Below, in pieces: positions 60,816 through 64,000 of a stretch of DNA of 64,000 nt. Position 1 is the first letter of the stretch, and each line of letters begins with the position of its first letter. The position numbers and the translations under genes are program-made. The stretch comes from Nannocystis bainbridge (GTDB taxonomy: Bacteria > Myxococcota_A > Polyangia > Nannocystales > Nannocystaceae), in NCBI RefSeq assembly GCF_028368995.1, contig NZ_JAQNDL010000001.1, positions 620,001-684,000 on the forward strand, in the 5' to 3' direction. The notes under the pieces are model-generated. The model saw only the letters and a program-made list of their open reading frames with translations. It was not told the origin of the DNA and did not search any database.

Positions 60816-63800
60816 ATGGCCATCACGCTGAATCCTCCGATCGACAACCTCGGCATCATGGCCCCCGTCCTCGGGCCATGGTTCTCCGCGGCCGACGTCA
60901 ACCTCGGCGTCCCCGACCCCGCGCAGCGGCTCGGGCTGACCGTCGATTTCGCCGCCGACACCGACTGGTTCGCGCCGGCGACCGGCACGCTCAGCCTGTT
61001 CGTCACCGGCGGCGCCACCCCGGCGACCCTCGACGCGCTGCAGGACAGCAGCGGCGCGTTCCCCTTCCCGGCCGGCCGGATCGTCGCCTACTTCCGCCTG
61101 CTGCCCGAGGTCGAGGCCCGGCTGCACGCGCTGGTCGGCCTCGTGCCCGCCGCGACCGCCAACCCCGTCACCGATCCACCGACCGCCGCCGCCGCGCCGA
61201 CCCGCCCGCAGGTCCGCAGCCTGGCGATCGTGCTGCCCGCCGCGACCCCGCTGACGCCCGCCGGCCTCTACCCGTTCTTCGGCGGCGAAGGCGACATCCC
61301 CGGCGGCGACCCGGCCGAGAAGATGGCCGCGATCGGCCTCGCCCTCAATGGCGGCAACCTCGTCAACGCGGCCCTGCCGATGACGTGGTTGCGCCGGCCC
61401 GGCGGCGCCGCGGGCGACCGCGACGTCCTGCTGCAGGACCTCAACGGCGAGGTCCAATTGTGGGCCTTCGATCGCCGCGGCCGCGCCATCGATCCCGGCG
61501 CCGTCGCTTGCTGGTGGTCGTGGTTGCTGGCGACCGCCGTCGGCGACGACCCGGCCACCGGCGACGCCGACATCCAGCTGCTCGCGCCCGACATCGAGGC
61601 CAATGATTATCCGCAGCAGGGCGGCGGACCGGTGGTCGTGCAGTTCGCCGCCCAGCGGACCGCCCACCTCGTCGACGCCCACGAGGGTCCGCTCGCCGCC
61701 CCGTTCCTCGGCGGTCGCCTGCAGGTCGACGGCGCGGTCGCCAACGACGCGCTCGTGCTGGTCGCCGACAACGACGACATCGCCTTGACCTTCGCCGCCC
61801 TGCCCGCGCCGGGCACCCCGCCGACGGCCGACAACCCGCAGGTCGACGACGCCCCGCGGGCCCGCATGGCGGTGCTGCCGACCGGCAACTACGGGACCAC
61901 CGCGACGCTGTGGCCCGGCGGACCGGTGCACGCCGGCCTCACGCGAGACTTCGTGCGCGTGGCCGTGGTCGACGAGGAGCGCCACCTGGTCGGCCTGGCC
62001 CGCCGCGACAGCCGCGAGGACGCCACCACCACCGAGGAGCGCCTGCGGTCGGCCCAGAACCGCCCGAGCACGCGCATCGAGGTCCACCGCACCAGCACCC
62101 CCGACGGCGTGCTGCTGACGCACTCGCAGGCCGCCGCCGACGCCCTGCTCGCGGTGCCCAACACCGACGACCCGTCGCGCCTGGTGCTCGGCCTCGGCGA
62201 TTTCGCGTGGGGCGGGGCCCCGAGCGCCGCGGCCCCGACCCCCGGCGCGGGCCCGCTGCCGACGACCCTCGCCGACAGCGGCGCCGCGGTCCCGACGGCC
62301 GGCCAGTACCGCGTGCGCGCGCTGACCGGCGGCGGCGCGCTGGCCCAGGATCAGCAGACCGTGCTCGTCGAGGTCAACCTCGGCACCGCCTGCGCCGGCG
62401 CGTGGGTGCGGGCCTGGCCGCTCGGCTTCAACCTCGAGGTCGGCCTGCATTTCCGCACCACCGGCGGGGCCGGGCGCGTCAATGCGGCCGGCGTGGCCCA
62501 GTTCACGATGGTGCTGCTCAACGGCACGCTCGGCGCCAGCGGCCTGCTCGGCATGGACACCCTGGTCCTGCTGCCCGACAGCACCGGCGCCGTCGCGGCC
62601 CAGCGCCGCTACGCCGACCGTCGCTTCGCCCGCCCCGCGCCGGTCGGCGGCATCGCGGCGACCACGATCGCCGGCGACTGGGTGGTGTGCGAGACCGGGG
62701 CCACCGGCTCCGGCGCCCTGCCGAACGGCGCGGTGCCCCCGGGCGGCCACGTGGTGCTGCTGACGGCCACGCCGACGATCGTCGATCGCACCGCGATCCC
62801 GGCCGCCGCGTGGGACGCCGACACCTTGCGCAACCGCCTGCAGGCGACCGACATCGTGTCGCTGACGTCGCCCGCGTTCGGCTCGACCCCCGATCGCGCC
62901 GACGTGCTCGGGCGCCCGCTGCCACGCACCCCGACGGCCGGCGGCAACCCGCGCGGCGGCCTCGACACGATCGTCGGCAACCGCCTGCACTACTTCGATC
63001 GCCTGGCCGTCGGCCTGACCTCCGCGTCGTCGACCCCGTACTCGCTGCTCGACCGCCTCGAGGTCGCAGCGGCCACTGTCGGCGACGACGCGGCGACCGC
63101 CGTCATCGGCACCGCGCCGCCGGTTCCGTGGGCGCTCGAGTCGGCCCGCGAGTTCTTCCTCGGTCACCCCGGCGTGCCGGCGGCGATCGAGCTCCACGGC
63201 ACCGGCGTGCGCCTCACCGGCGCGCCGGCGGTCGCGGTCGCCGAGTACGTGCGCGAGCGGACCGCGGGGCTGTCGTTCGCCGAGGTCCAGGCGCTGGTCG
63301 AGCCCGACCGTTCGGCGACGATCCAGAGCGAGCTCGCGGTGGCGGCCGAGGCCGTCACGGCGCTGCCGACGATCGCCGACGGCGCCGATCCGGGCCCGGT
63401 GGTCGCGGTGCTGCGCACCACGGCGCTCGGCATGGAGGGCCGCCCGGGCGTCGGCTACGATGCGGTCGACGACGAGCAGTTCCCCTTCAGCGAGCATGAG
63501 GACGAGCTCGCAGACTGGCTCGACGACAACATCCCGGTCGAGGGCGCCGCCGGCACCGCCCTGCGCGACGCCGTCACCGGCCCCACCGCCTCGATCACCC
63601 GCGCCCTCGACCGCCGGATCCAGACCGCGGCCTCCGGCGCCCGCGAGACCCTCCAGGCCCTGCTCGCGGCGATCGATCGCGCCCAGGACTTCGTCTACGT
63701 CGAGACCCCCGCCGTCGACGCCATGCCCATCGATCACGGCGGCGACAACGTCGAATGGTGGACGCGGCTGGTCGCCCGCATGGGCGCGCGCCCCGGCCTG

Positions 63801-64000
63801 CGCGTGATCCTGTGCGTGCCGAGCCTGCTCGGGCCCGGCACGCCGAAGCGGCTGCAGGAGGTCCGCGACCACTGCCTGCTCACCGCCGTCGACGCCATGC
63901 GGGCCACCCGCGGCGATCGCTTCGCGCTGTTCTCCCCGGGCGCCGGCGCCGACCGGGCCGTGCGGTTCACCAGCACCTCGGTGGTGATCGACGACGCGTT
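60816..64000 (+). CDS. Large protein with phospholipase-D-like region (3' partial)
   Basis: ATG 60816 preceded by GAGG; 1061 codons are in the window and the frame is still open at the right edge. The first 800 aa are beta-rich and unclassified, with an opening MAITLNPPIDNLGIMAPVL. Near the edge a PLD-like half-domain appears: RAQDFVYVETPAVD, GLRVILCVPSLLGPG, RGDRFALFSPGAG, then VRFTSTSVVIDDA. In PLD enzymes the last strand carries H-x-K; here the position reads T-x-T/S, so this half may be inactive. The rest lies outside the window. No signal peptide; last visible gene of the giant operon. Confidence 0.65.
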   Translation, partial: MAITLNPPIDNLGIMAPVLGPWFSAADVNLGVPDPAQRLGLTVDFAADTDWFAPATGTLSLFVTGGATPATLDALQDSSGAFPFPAGRIVAYFRLLPEVEARLHALVGLVPAATANPVTDPPTAAAAPTRPQVRSLAIVLPAATPLTPAGLYPFFGGEGDIPGGDPAEKMAAIGLALNGGNLVNAALPMTWLRRPGGAAGDRDVLLQDLNGEVQLWAFDRRGRAIDPGAVACWWSWLLATAVGDDPATGDADIQLLAPDIEANDYPQQGGGPVVVQFAAQRTAHLVDAHEGPLAAPFLGGRLQVDGAVANDALVLVADNDDIALTFAALPAPGTPPTADNPQVDDAPRARMAVLPTGNYGTTATLWPGGPVHAGLTRDFVRVAVVDEERHLVGLARRDSREDATTTEERLRSAQNRPSTRIEVHRTSTPDGVLLTHSQAAADALLAVPNTDDPSRLVLGLGDFAWGGAPSAAAPTPGAGPLPTTLADSGAAVPTAGQYRVRALTGGGALAQDQQTVLVEVNLGTACAGAWVRAWPLGFNLEVGLHFRTTGGAGRVNAAGVAQFTMVLLNGTLGASGLLGMDTLVLLPDSTGAVAAQRRYADRRFARPAPVGGIAATTIAGDWVVCETGATGSGALPNGAVPPGGHVVLLTATPTIVDRTAIPAAAWDADTLRNRLQATDIVSLTSPAFGSTPDRADVLGRPLPRTPTAGGNPRGGLDTIVGNRLHYFDRLAVGLTSASSTPYSLLDRLEVAAATVGDDAATAVIGTAPPVPWALESAREFFLGHPGVPAAIELHGTGVRLTGAPAVAVAEYVRERTAGLSFAEVQALVEPDRSATIQSELAVAAEAVTALPTIADGADPGPVVAVLRTTALGMEGRPGVGYDAVDDEQFPFSEHEDELADWLDDNIPVEGAAGTALRDAVTGPTASITRALDRRIQTAASGARETLQALLAAIDRAQDFVYVETPAVDAMPIDHGGDNVEWWTRLVARMGARPGLRVILCVPSLLGPGTPKRLQEVRDHCLLTAVDAMRATRGDRFALFSPGAGADRAVRFTSTSVVIDDA

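Overview
The window is about 70% G+C by eye, with strong G/C third-codon bias. It reads as a chromosomal segment of a myxobacterium, most likely of the Nannocystis/Enhygromyxa type (order Nannocystales). The evidence is many eukaryote-like Ser/Thr kinases, lipoproteins with Thr/Ser/Asp-rich linkers, MYXO-CTERM-like tails, an ADYC-domain lipoprotein, a DUF2330 protein, an AgmX/PglI-like C-terminal domain, a DoxX protein and a CYP51-containing sterol operon. No rRNA, tRNA, transposase, integrase or CRISPR array was recognised. The species call is inference.

Layout. 1-4.7 kb: the 3' end of a 2-oxoglutarate/Fe(II) oxygenase, then a leftward operon of two small zinc-ribbon proteins, an MJ0042/GYF-like/TPR membrane protein and a LysR regulator. 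4.9-8.3 kb: rightward response regulator, histidine kinase, pyrE and a small lipoprotein. 8.4-13.6 kb: leftward Spy-like protein, pseudokinase, sigma-70 factor and YaaW-like protein. 13.7-18.6 kb: a kinase-TPR protein, then a lipoprotein with two truncated-globin domains and a P-domain. 18.7-22.1 kb: leftward Spo0M-HEAT protein, two tiny genes, a membrane protein and a hypothetical. 22.4-23.5 kb: ADYC lipoprotein, then a strong bidirectional terminator. 23.6-26.7 kb: leftward operon CYP51, EXPERA protein, Rieske oxygenase (sterol tailoring). 27.1-36.9 kb: DoxX, crotonase, lipoproteins, an S24/S26 peptidase-like protein, a free-standing homologue of the RNA polymerase beta' N-terminus, N-carbamoylputrescine amidase and DUF2330. 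37.1-46.5 kb: kinase/cyclase-like/ATPase/TPR giant, alpha-carbonic anhydrase, two propeller proteins (one with a histone-H1-like tail) and a MYXO-CTERM-like protein. 46.6-49.3 kb: beta-helix lipoprotein and aminotransferase. 50.1 kb to the right edge: three very large co-oriented genes (2506 aa, 1059 aa, over 1061 aa) without signal peptides.

The strongest unexplained signal is a dispersed repeat with an exact 14-bp period, consensus CATGTCC-NNNN-GGA. Successive units share the palindrome GGACATGTCC. About twenty loci carry one to ten units, mostly just after stop codons or between convergent genes. Several lie inside genes, where they are read through in frame, and one supplies a start codon. 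The second strong signal is the beta'-like protein at 29238-31256, which keeps the four zinc cysteines and several other beta' N-terminal blocks but has no catalytic NADFDGD region.
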